This document shows positions 7,540 to 15,723 of a stretch of DNA of 64,000 bases, piece by piece. Every line of letters begins with the position of its first letter. The first letter of the stretch is position 1. The DNA comes from an uncultured Clostridia bacterium (GTDB taxonomy: Bacteria; Bacillota; Clostridia; Oscillospirales; Oscillospiraceae): positions 1 through 64,000 of the forward strand of contig CANAZG010000003.1 in the NCBI GenBank assembly GCA_947365965.1, in the 5' to 3' direction. The notes under the pieces are model-generated. The model was given only the letters and a program-made list of their open reading frames with translations, did no database searches and was not told where the DNA came from. The translations under genes and the position numbers were made by a program.

Positions 7540-8925
7540 ATGGACTTTGAGGGCATCAAGAGGGCAGCGGAGGGCTACCGGGAGAACATGAGCAGATTTC
7601 TGCGGGATTTGATTGCCATTCCCAGCGAGAGCTGCGGCGAGGAGGGGGTCATCAAGCGCACGATCCTGGAGATGGAGCGGCTGGGCTTTGACCGCACGGA
7701 GATCGATCCCCAGGGCAACGCGCTGGGCTGGATGGGCCAAGGGGACAAGGTCATCGCCTTTGACGGGCATATCGACACCGTGGGCGTTGGCAACATCCTC
7801 AACTGGGAGCAGGACCCCTACCAGGGCTATGAGACCGAGGACATCATCTACGGCCGGGGCGGCTCGGACCAGGAGGGCGGCGTGGTGTCCGCCGTGTACG
7901 GGGCGAAGATCATGAAGGACCTGGGCCTCATCCCCCAGGGGTACGCGATCCTGGTGGCGGCCACGGTCCAGGAGGAGGACTGCGACGGCCTGTGCTGGCA
8001 GTACATCCACAACGAGGACGGCATCACCCCGGAGTTCGTGGTGTCCACGGAGCCCACCGACGGCGGCATCTACCGGGGCCACCGGGGCCGCATGGAGATC
8101 CGGGTGGACGTGAAGGGCGTCAGCTGCCACGGCTCCGCCCCGGAGCGGGGGGACAACGCCATCTATAAGATGGCCGATATCGTCCAGGAGATCCGGGCCC
8201 TCAACGAGAACGACGACGGAGAGGGGACCGAGATCAAGGGCTTGGTGAAGATGCTCAATCCCCAGTACAACCCGGACCACTACGAGGACGCCCGGTTCCT
8301 GGGCCGGGGCACCTGCACGGTGAGCCAGATCTTCTATACCTCCCCCAGCCGGTGCGCGGTGGCGGACAGCTGCGCGGTGTCCATTGACCGGCGCATGACC
8401 GCCGGGGAGACCTGGGACAGCTGTCTGGAGGAGATCCGGGCCCTGCCGGCGGTGAAGAAGTACGGCGAGGACGTGAAGGTCAGCATGTACATGTACGACC
8501 GCCCCGCCTGGACGGGCCTGAAGTACGAGACCGAGTGCTACTTCCCCACCTGGATCAACAAAGAGAGCGCCCCCCACGTCCAGGCTCTGGCCGAGGCCCA
8601 CAAGGCCCTCTACGGTCCGGAGCGGGTGGGCCACGCGGATCCGGACGAGAAGCTGGACGCCATGCGTCTGCGCCGCCGGCCCCTTATTGACAAGTGGACC
8701 TTCTCCACCAACGGCGTGTCCATCCAGGGCCGGTACGGCATCCCCTGCGTGGGCTTCGGTCCCGGCGCGGAGAGCCAGGCCCACGCGCCCAACGAGATTA
8801 CCTGGAAGCAGGATCTGGTCACCTGCGCGGCGGTGTACGCGGCGTGCGTGGGGCTCTATAAGGGCAAGGGCGACGAGGATGTGTGCGAGTACCGGGGCGG
8901 CAAGACAGGCAACGACATCAAATAG
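7540..8925 (+). CDS. ygeY: YgeY-family M20 metallohydrolase
   Basis: [55 protein letters not shown] motifs; adjacent YgeW and carbamate kinase. Confidence 0.88.
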   Translation: MDFEGIKRAAEGYRENMSRFLRDLIAIPSESCGEEGVIKRTILEMERLGFDRTEIDPQGNALGWMGQGDKVIAFDGHIDTVGVGNILNWEQDPYQGYETEDIIYGRGGSDQEGGVVSAVYGAKIMKDLGLIPQGYAILVAATVQEEDCDGLCWQYIHNEDGITPEFVVSTEPTDGGIYRGHRGRMEIRVDVKGVSCHGSAPERGDNAIYKMADIVQEIRALNENDDGEGTEIKGLVKMLNPQYNPDHYEDARFLGRGTCTVSQIFYTSPSRCAVADSCAVSIDRRMTAGETWDSCLEEIRALPAVKKYGEDVKVSMYMYDRPAWTGLKYETECYFPTWINKESAPHVQALAEAHKALYGPERVGHADPDEKLDAMRLRRRPLIDKWTFSTNGVSIQGRYGIPCVGFGPGAESQAHAPNEITWKQDLVTCAAVYAACVGLYKGKGDEDVCEYRGGKTGNDIK

Positions 8926-8958
8926 CTGAAAATAGATAAATGTAGGTAATAAAGAGTT

Positions 8959-9007
8959 AAAAAGTTTTTCTTTTTGGTTCTTTTTCTTGTTCACAAAGAA
9001 AAAGAAC
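8959..9007 (+). repeat. Leader hairpin repeat, copy 3 (upstream of YgeW)
   Basis: AAAAAGTTTTTCTTTTTG GTTCTTTTTCTT-GTTCACA-AAGAAAAAGAAC. Confidence 0.88.
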
Positions 9008-9046
9008 AGGCCGCATAAAATAAGGATATAAAGGAGACGATAAGCA

Positions 9047-10240
9047 ATGAGCAAGACAGAGCAGCTGGCCCAGGGCTTGGAAAAGCTGAAGATCAACGGC
9101 ATGTATAAAAACGACTTCTATTGGACCTGGGACAAGACGGACGACGAGCTGGCGGCGGTCTTTGCCGTGGCCGACGCCCTGCGGGATCTGCGGGAGCGGA
9201 ACATCTCCACCCGGATTTTCGACTCCGGCCTGGGCATCTCCATCTTCCGGGACAACTCCACCCGCACCCGGTTCTCCTTCGCCTCCGCCTGCAATCTGCT
9301 GGGCCTGGAGGTCAGCGACCTGGACGAGAAGAAGAGCCAGATTGCCCACGGCGAGACGGTCCGGGAGACGGCCAACATGGTCTCCTTCATGGCCGACGTG
9401 ATCGGCATCCGGGACGACATGTTCATCGAGGAGGGCCACAAGTACCAGAAGACCTTTATGGACGCCCTGGACGAGGGGTATGAGAAGGGCATTCTGGAGC
9501 AGCGGCCCACCCTGGTGAACCTCCAGTGCGACGTGGACCACCCCACCCAGTCCATGGCGGATCTGCTCCATGTGATCCACCAGTTCGGCGGCGTGGAGAA
9601 CCTGAAAGGGAAGAAGGTGGCCATGACCTGGGCCTACTCCCCCAGCTACGGCAAGCCCCTGAGCGTGCCCCAGGGCATCATCGGCTTGTTCACCCGGTTC
9701 GGCATGGACGTGACCCTGGCCCATCCGGAGGGGTACGAGGTGATGCCGGAGATCGAGGACATCGCCCGGAAAAACGCGGCGGCCTCCGGCGGGGCCTTCC
9801 GGAAGGTGAACTCCATGGCCGAGGCCTTCCAGGGCGCGGACATTGTCTACCCCAAGAGCTGGGCCCCCTTCAAGGCCATGGAGAAGCGCACCCAGCTCTA
9901 CCGGGAGGGGAACAAGGCGGGCATTGACCGGCTGGAGCAGGAGCTGCTGGCCCAGAACGCCCAGCACAAGGACTGGTCCTGCACCGAGGAGATGATGAAG
10001 CTGACCCGGGAGGGCCGGGCGCTCTACATGCACTGCCTGCCCGCCGACATCACGGGACTGAGCTGCCAGGAGGGCGAGGTGGACAACTCCGTGTTTGACC
10101 GCTACATCCAGCCCCTGTACAAGGAGGCGTCCTTCAAGCCCTACATCATCGCGGCCATGATCTTCCTCAGCAAGGTCAAGGACCCTGTGTCCGCCCTGCG
10201 CGCTCTGGAGCGGGCCGGCGGGAAGCGGAAGGCGTTTTAA
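9047..10240 (+). CDS. ygeW: Knotted carbamoyltransferase YgeW
   Basis: FRDNSTRTRFSFASACNLLGLEVSDLDEKKSQIAHGETVRETANMVSF; MHCLPADI carbamoyltransferase motif. Confidence 0.9.
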   Translation: MSKTEQLAQGLEKLKINGMYKNDFYWTWDKTDDELAAVFAVADALRDLRERNISTRIFDSGLGISIFRDNSTRTRFSFASACNLLGLEVSDLDEKKSQIAHGETVRETANMVSFMADVIGIRDDMFIEEGHKYQKTFMDALDEGYEKGILEQRPTLVNLQCDVDHPTQSMADLLHVIHQFGGVENLKGKKVAMTWAYSPSYGKPLSVPQGIIGLFTRFGMDVTLAHPEGYEVMPEIEDIARKNAAASGGAFRKVNSMAEAFQGADIVYPKSWAPFKAMEKRTQLYREGNKAGIDRLEQELLAQNAQHKDWSCTEEMMKLTREGRALYMHCLPADITGLSCQEGEVDNSVFDRYIQPLYKEASFKPYIIAAMIFLSKVKDPVSALRALERAGGKRKAF

Positions 10241-10290
10241 GGGCCCGTTCAGCATTCGCACCCGATGAATGCAGGCCGGGACAGGCGTAC

Positions 10291-10321
10291 ATACGGCTCC
10301 CCCTCCCGGGGGGAGCCGTAT
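10291..10321. other. Intercistronic hairpin between ygeW and carbamate kinase
   Basis: ATACGGCTCCCC-CTCCCGG-GGGGAGCCGTAT inverted repeat. Confidence 0.7.
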
Positions 10322-10352
10322 GGATACTAGGAAATGAGTTGAGGATGGATCT

Positions 10353-11294
10353 ATGAGCAAGCGCATCGTCATCGCCCTGGGGGGCAACGCCCTGGGGAAC
10401 ACGCTGCCCGAGCAGGCGGCAGCGGTGAAAATTACCGCCCGGGCCATCGTGGATCTGATCGAGGACGGCAACCAGGTGGTGGTGGCCCACGGAAACGGCC
10501 CCCAGGTGGGGATTATCAACAACGCCATGGCGGCCCTCCAGAAGGAGGACCCCAGCCAGGGCTTCACCCCGCTGTCTGTCTGCGGGGCCATGAGCCAGGC
10601 CTACATTGGCTATGACCTGCAAAACGCCTTCCGGGAGGAGCTGCTCAACCGGGGCATCTGCAATATGCCCGTTTGCTCCATTGTCACCCAGGTGGAGGTG
10701 GACCCGGCGGACCCGGCCTTTGACCAACCCTCCAAGCCCATTGGAAAGTTCATGAGCGCGGAGGAGGCCCGGGCGTATGCGGACCAGACCGGCAATCTGG
10801 TCCGGGAGGACGCGGGCCGGGGCTGGCGGCGGTACGTGGCGTCCCCTAAGCCCAAGCACATCATCGAGGCCGGGGCCATCCGGGCCCTGACCGAGGACGG
10901 CCATCTGGTCATCTGCTGCGGCGGCGGGGGCATCCCGGTCTACCGCACGGAGAAGAACCACCTCAAGGGCGCGGCGGCGGTGATTGACAAGGACTTTGCC
11001 TCCGAGCTGCTGGCGGAGCAGCTGGACGCGGACATGCTCATCATCCTCACCGCTGTGGAGAAGGTGGCGGTCAACTTCCGCAAGGAGAACGAGCAGTGGC
11101 TGGACGCCATGACCCCGGAGCAGGCCCTTCAGTACGCCCGGGAGGGGCAGTTCGCCCCCGGCTCCATGCTGCCGAAGGTGGAGGCGGCGGTGAAGTTCGC
11201 CCAGTCCAAGCCCGGCCGGGAGGCCCTCATCACCCTTCTGGAGAAGGCCCGGGAGGGCATTGCCGGCAAGACCGGCACCGTCATACGGCAGTAG
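10353..11294 (+). CDS. arcC: Carbamate kinase
   Basis: IVIALGGNALGN, VVAHGNGPQVGIINNAM, GGGGIPVYR, TAVEKVAVNF motifs. Confidence 0.95.
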   Translation: MSKRIVIALGGNALGNTLPEQAAAVKITARAIVDLIEDGNQVVVAHGNGPQVGIINNAMAALQKEDPSQGFTPLSVCGAMSQAYIGYDLQNAFREELLNRGICNMPVCSIVTQVEVDPADPAFDQPSKPIGKFMSAEEARAYADQTGNLVREDAGRGWRRYVASPKPKHIIEAGAIRALTEDGHLVICCGGGGIPVYRTEKNHLKGAAAVIDKDFASELLAEQLDADMLIILTAVEKVAVNFRKENEQWLDAMTPEQALQYAREGQFAPGSMLPKVEAAVKFAQSKPGREALITLLEKAREGIAGKTGTVIRQ

Positions 11295-11300
11295 AACCGA

Positions 11301-11326
11301 GCCCCCGCCGGATATCCGGCGGGGGC
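11301..11326 (+). terminator. Rho-independent-type hairpin after carbamate kinase
   Basis: GCCCCCGCCGGA-TA-TCCGGCGGGGGC then CGCTTCTTCC. Confidence 0.65.
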
Positions 11327-11382
11327 CGCTTCTTCCTTGAGACGCAGAGGACGGCGCACAGCATCCGCTATGCGCCGTCCTT
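11316..11382. repeat. Convergent-gene hairpin repeat, copy 1
   Basis: CCGGCGGGGGCCGCTTCTTCCTTGAGACGCAGAGGACGGCGCACAGCATCCGCTATGCGCCGTCCTT; near-identical to 26267..26333. Confidence 0.85.
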
Positions 11383-11386
11383 TCCT

Positions 11387-12271
11387 CTAATACAGGTTAT
11401 TCTCCCTGCGGTTGATATTCCTCCGCAGGCAGCTGCCCAGGCTGGTGATGCACAGCAGGGCAGCCACCAGAAACCCGCCGGGGATCAGGATGATCCACCA
11501 CGCCCCGGACAGCAGGGCCTTCTCCGACAGAGAGAGCATACTCCCCCAGGTGACCACCTCCACCGGCAGGCCGATGCCCATGAAGCTGAGGGTGGACTCG
11601 GCCACAATGGCGCTGCGCACGTTCATCACCGCCATGAACATGATGGAGGAGACGAAGTTGGGCGTCAGGTGCCGCCACAGGATGTGGAAAAAGCCGCCTC
11701 CCATGCACCGGGAGGCCAGCACGTACTCGCTGGCGCGGATCTGCCGCACCTCCGTGCGCACAATCTTCGCCATGCCGGTCCAGCTGGTGACGCCGATGAC
11801 CAGGGCGATGCTCAGGGGGCTGGCCTTCCCCAGCACGGCCTGGAGCAGCACCACCACCAACAGGTTCGGCACGCTCAGCAGGATCTCCGTCAGGCGCATG
11901 AGCAGTCCGTCCAGCCACGCCGGGGCGCATCCGCTGGCCGCGCCGAAGAGAATGGCAATGGCTGCGGACAGCAGAGCTGCGGCCACGCCGATAAACAGGG
12001 AGAGCCGGCCGCCGTACCAGATCATGGAGAACACGTCCCGGCCCATGGCGTCCGTGCCGAAGAGGAACGCCTTCCCGGGCGGCACGCTGCACCGGGTCAG
12101 ATCCATATAGGAGGGATCCCTGGTCCCCATCAGGGGGAGGAGCAGGCAGCCCAGGACGATCAGTGCCAGTACGCCGGCGGAGAGGAGGGGCTTGCCCTCA
12201 TGCCATTTTCTCTTTCTGACAGGCGGGTCCGGCAGAGGGCGGATGCCCACAATCTCAAAGCGCTCCTTCAT
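11387..12271 (-). CDS. Dipeptide/oligopeptide ABC transporter permease (DppC/OppC-like)
   Basis: PPGKAFLFGTDAMGRDVFSMIWYGGRLSLFIG and EYVLASRCMGGGFFHILWRHLTPN EAA-loop. Confidence 0.9.
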   Translation of the reverse strand: MKERFEIVGIRPLPDPPVRKRKWHEGKPLLSAGVLALIVLGCLLLPLMGTRDPSYMDLTRCSVPPGKAFLFGTDAMGRDVFSMIWYGGRLSLFIGVAAALLSAAIAILFGAASGCAPAWLDGLLMRLTEILLSVPNLLVVVLLQAVLGKASPLSIALVIGVTSWTGMAKIVRTEVRQIRASEYVLASRCMGGGFFHILWRHLTPNFVSSIMFMAVMNVRSAIVAESTLSFMGIGLPVEVVTWGSMLSLSEKALLSGAWWIILIPGGFLVAALLCITSLGSCLRRNINRRENNLY

Positions 12272-13263
12272 CGCTCCGTCACCTCCGGCGCCTGGGGCCG
12301 GACCCGGGGATCAATCCGCTCGTTGATGATCTGGGCCGCCATGCTGCACAATATGACCAGGGCGCCGGACATGAGGCACAGCAGCATCAGCAGGTTGTAG
12401 TCCTTGTACCGGGCGCTCTCATAGGACAGGGTGCCCAGGCCCGGGTAGGAGAACACTGTCTCCACGATGTAGGTCCCCCCCAGCACGTGGGGTACAGAGA
12501 TGGCCATGATGCTCAGATAGGAGGGGATGGTGTTGCGCAGGCAGTGGCGGAACATGACGCTCCGCTTGGTGAGCCCCTTGGCCTTGGCCAGCAGCACGTA
12601 GTCCGCCCGGACCTCCTCCAGGATCCGGTTGCGGACCATGTAGGCGTAGTACCACAGGTGGCTGAGCACCACGATGCTCAGGGGGAGGACCAGGTGGGCC
12701 AGCCGGTCCAGCCAGTCGTCCCCCCTTCCCACGGAGTAGGCCCCCGAGCTGGGCAGCCACCGCAGGGTCACGGAGAACACCAGGATGAACACCAGGGACA
12801 GCCAGAACTCGGGGATGCAGCTGGAGACCGTGCCCACCCTGCACAGCAGCCGGTCCAGGGGCCGGTCCTCGTACCACGCGCACAGAACGCCCAGCAGCAT
12901 GGACAGCGCGAAGATCAGCAGAAATCCGGCCCCGCCCAGCAGCAGGGTGTTGCCGATCCTGCCGGCGATCACCTCCGTCACGTCCATCTTGTATTTATAG
13001 GAGATCCCGAAGTCACCCTGGAGGGTCCTTGCCAGCCAGCGGACGTACTGGACGGAGATGGGCTCGTTGAGCCCCAGCCGCTCCTCCGCCCAGGCCCGCT
13101 CTGCGGGGCTCATCTTCTCCACCCGGGTACCGTAATAGGAGACCAGGGGGTCTCCAGGGGCCAGCCTGGAGACGTAGAACGCCGCCAGGGACAGCACCAG
13201 CACGCTGAGCACAAAGAGCAGGGCTTTTTTCCCCCAGTAGATGATCTGTTTCCGCGCCGTCAT
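12268..13263 (-). CDS. Dipeptide/oligopeptide ABC transporter permease (DppB/OppB-like)
   Basis: LAPGDPLVSYYG..., DYVLLAKAKGLTKRSVMFRHCLRN; GGAGG SD upstream of MTARK. Confidence 0.9.
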   Translation of the reverse strand: MTARKQIIYWGKKALLFVLSVLVLSLAAFYVSRLAPGDPLVSYYGTRVEKMSPAERAWAEERLGLNEPISVQYVRWLARTLQGDFGISYKYKMDVTEVIAGRIGNTLLLGGAGFLLIFALSMLLGVLCAWYEDRPLDRLLCRVGTVSSCIPEFWLSLVFILVFSVTLRWLPSSGAYSVGRGDDWLDRLAHLVLPLSIVVLSHLWYYAYMVRNRILEEVRADYVLLAKAKGLTKRSVMFRHCLRNTIPSYLSIMAISVPHVLGGTYIVETVFSYPGLGTLSYESARYKDYNLLMLLCLMSGALVILCSMAAQIINERIDPRVRPQAPEVTER

Positions 13264-13329
13264 CCCGCCGCCTCCTTCCCCAAAATTTTTCCCTAAAGCG
13301 TTTCTCTGCACATACACGGTGGCAAAGGC

Positions 13330-13791
13330 CTACAGCCTCATACGCATCACCTTGCGGTCCTCGGTAAACGCCATGCTCTCGTATAACTTGACAGCGCCCT
13401 CATTTTGCGTGAGCACGCCCAGCTCAATATACTCCAATTTTCTTGCCGCCGCCCAATCCTTTACCGCTTGAATGAGCCGCCGCCCAATGCCCTTACCTCT
13501 CTGATCGGAGGCCACAAAAAGGTCCAGGAGATACGCGTATTGGAGGGGAACAAAGCACGGAAAGGGGGGCGTACTCTTCTGCTGCACAAGAGCGAATCCC
13601 AGCACCTGCTGATTCTCTTTTGCAAGGAATATATCATCGCTTTCGCTTTCAATGACGGATTGGATAAAATCCCCGTCCTGACCCGCAGCTCTGAAAAAGT
13701 CAGGCTGCAGCCTGGACATATCCTCAAATAGGGTCTCATAGAGCTTTTTGATCGCATCTATGTCCGTTATACTGGCCAATTCTATGGTCAT
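13330..13791 (-). CDS. GNAT family N-acetyltransferase
   Basis: 153 aa; LFVASDQRGKGIGRRLIQAVKDWA...NEGAVKLYESMAF; starts 2 nt after the upstream ATPase stop codon. Confidence 0.9.
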   Translation of the reverse strand: MTIELASITDIDAIKKLYETLFEDMSRLQPDFFRAAGQDGDFIQSVIESESDDIFLAKENQQVLGFALVQQKSTPPFPCFVPLQYAYLLDLFVASDQRGKGIGRRLIQAVKDWAAARKLEYIELGVLTQNEGAVKLYESMAFTEDRKVMRMRL

Positions 13792-13793
13792 TT

Positions 13794-14702
13794 TCAATCC
13801 TCCCCGCTCCCAGAGGAGCGTAACACAAAGTGATCCGGCCCTGCCTCCCGCAGCGCGCCCCCCGGGGGCAGATCCTCCCCGTGGAAGGTGACCAGCTGCC
13901 GGCTCCGCTCCCGCCGGGGGTCCGGGATGGGGATGGCGGACAGCAGGGCCCGGGTGTAGGGGTGCAGGGGGTTGGAAAAGAGCTCCGCCGTGGGGGCGGT
14001 CTCCACCAAACGGCCCCGGTACATAACCCCCACCCGGTCGCACAGAAACTCCACCATGGCCAGATCGTGGGCGATGAACAGGAAGGAGAACCCGTGCTCC
14101 TGTTGGAGGTGCTTGAAGAGGTTGACGATCTGGGCCTGGATGGACACGTCCAGGGACGCGATAGGCTCGTCCGCCACCAGCAGCTCCGGCTCCATGGCCA
14201 GGGCCCGGGCGATGGCCACCCGCTGCCGCTGGCCGCCGGAGAGCTCCGGGGGATACTTGTCCAGAAAGCTCTCGTCCAGGCCCACGTAGTGCATCTGGAA
14301 GGCCGCCTCCGCCCGCAGGGACCCCCGGGGCGGGACGACGCGCTGGATCCGCAGGGGCTCGGTGATGATGTCCCACACCCGCATCCGCTGGTTCAGGCTG
14401 GAGCTGGTGTCCTGGAAGATGAGCTGGCGGGTGGTTTGCAGCATCCGCCGGTTGGCCCGGAAAGCGGCAGCGTCGCAGGTGTCGATTCCCTTGTACAGGA
14501 TCCGGCCGCTCCGGGGCCGGTAGAGGTTCATCACGCACCGGGCCGCCGTGGACTTGCCGGACCCGGACTCCCCCACCAGACCAAAGATTTCCCCCCGGCG
14601 GATCTGGAAGGACACGTCGTCCACCGCCCGGACGGACATCCTCCGATTCAGGGGGAAGACGTGGGTCAGGTGCTGGACATCCAGCAGAATTTCCTCAGCC
14701 AT
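13794..14702 (-). CDS. Peptide ABC transporter ATP-binding protein (DppF/OppF-like)
   Basis: GLVGESGSGKSTAARC Walker [16 protein letters not shown] signature, LLVADEPIASLD Walker B. Confidence 0.93.
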   Translation of the reverse strand: MAEEILLDVQHLTHVFPLNRRMSVRAVDDVSFQIRRGEIFGLVGESGSGKSTAARCVMNLYRPRSGRILYKGIDTCDAAAFRANRRMLQTTRQLIFQDTSSSLNQRMRVWDIITEPLRIQRVVPPRGSLRAEAAFQMHYVGLDESFLDKYPPELSGGQRQRVAIARALAMEPELLVADEPIASLDVSIQAQIVNLFKHLQQEHGFSFLFIAHDLAMVEFLCDRVGVMYRGRLVETAPTAELFSNPLHPYTRALLSAIPIPDPRRERSRQLVTFHGEDLPPGGALREAGPDHFVLRSSGSGED

Positions 14703-15705
14703 GGGCTCCTCCTATCGGCGGCGTGATCCGGGGCGCCCGCTCATCCAGGAGCCAGGTGGCCGCGTAGTGGGTGTCTGTGACGCGGAACATGGGGGGCTCC
14801 TCCTCGTAGTCGATGGCCAGGGCGTACTCATTGCGGCAGGCGAAGGCGTCCCCCGCCGGCGGGTGGGCCAGATTGGGGGGCATCCCGGGGATGGTGTAGA
14901 GGCTGTCCCGGCCCCGGTTCAGGGCCGGCAGGGCCCGCAGGAGGCCCCAGGTGTAGGGGTGGCGGGGATCGTAGAAGATCTCCTCCGCCGTGCCGGTCTC
15001 CACGATCCGCCCCGCGTACATCACCGCCACCCGGTCCGCCACCCGGGCCACCACCCCCAGATCGTGGGTGACAAAGACCGTGGCCGTGCCCAGCCGGGCC
15101 TGAACGTCCCGCAGGAGGTCCAGGATCTGGGCCTGGATGGTCACGTCCAGGGCCGTGGTTGGCTCGTCGGCAAAGAGAATGCTGGGGCTCCCGGCCAGGG
15201 CGATGGCCATGACGCCGCGCTGCCGCTGGCCGCCGGAGAAGTTGTGGGGGTAGAGCTTCATCCGCTCCTCGGGCCTGTCGATGCCCACCAGGGTCATCAG
15301 CTCCATGACCCGCTGCCGCACCGCGCCGCCGGAGAGGCCCGGCTGGTGGACCCGGACCGCCTCCCCGATCTGCGCACCCAGGGTCATGGTGGGGTTGAGG
15401 GCGGTCATGGGGTCCTGGAAGACCATGGAGAAGAGCTTGCCCCGGAGCCTGTGCATGTCCCGCTCCCGGCAGCCGGTGATATCCGCGCCGTTGACCACGA
15501 TGCTGCCGGACTGGATCCTGGCCGTCCGGGGCAGCAGCTTCATGATGCTCTTGCACAGCACGCTCTTGCCGCAGCCGGACTCCCCCACCACCGCCAGCAC
15601 CTCCCCCGGCCGGAGGGAGAAGCTGACATTGCGCACCGCCTGTACCTCGCCGGCGGGGGTGAAGAAGCTGACGGACAGGTTTTTCACTTCTAACAGCTCT
15701 GCCAT
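14695..15705 (-). CDS. Peptide ABC transporter ATP-binding protein (DppD/OppD-like)
   Basis: VVGESGCGKSVLCKS, FSGGQRQRGVMAIAL, ILFADEPTTALD, C-terminal oligopeptide/dipeptide extension. Confidence 0.93.
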   Translation of the reverse strand: MAELLEVKNLSVSFFTPAGEVQAVRNVSFSLRPGEVLAVVGESGCGKSVLCKSIMKLLPRTARIQSGSIVVNGADITGCRERDMHRLRGKLFSMVFQDPMTALNPTMTLGAQIGEAVRVHQPGLSGGAVRQRVMELMTLVGIDRPEERMKLYPHNFSGGQRQRGVMAIALAGSPSILFADEPTTALDVTIQAQILDLLRDVQARLGTATVFVTHDLGVVARVADRVAVMYAGRIVETGTAEEIFYDPRHPYTWGLLRALPALNRGRDSLYTIPGMPPNLAHPPAGDAFACRNEYALAIDYEEEPPMFRVTDTHYAATWLLDERAPRITPPIGGAHG

Positions 15706-15723
15706 AGGCCGCCCCCTGTCAAA

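Noticed and set aside
7489-9102. 537-aa - strand ORF
   Set aside because: Antisense to the YgeY-type gene; low complexity.
10291-10321. ygeW-arcC hairpin as a riboswitch
   Set aside because: A single simple stem-loop with no conserved aptamer-like architecture; kept only as an intercistronic hairpin.
13330-14538. 402-aa ORF as an acetyltransferase fusion
   Set aside because: The N-terminal part is an out-of-frame shadow of the DppF-like gene; the real GNAT starts at 13791 with its own SD.
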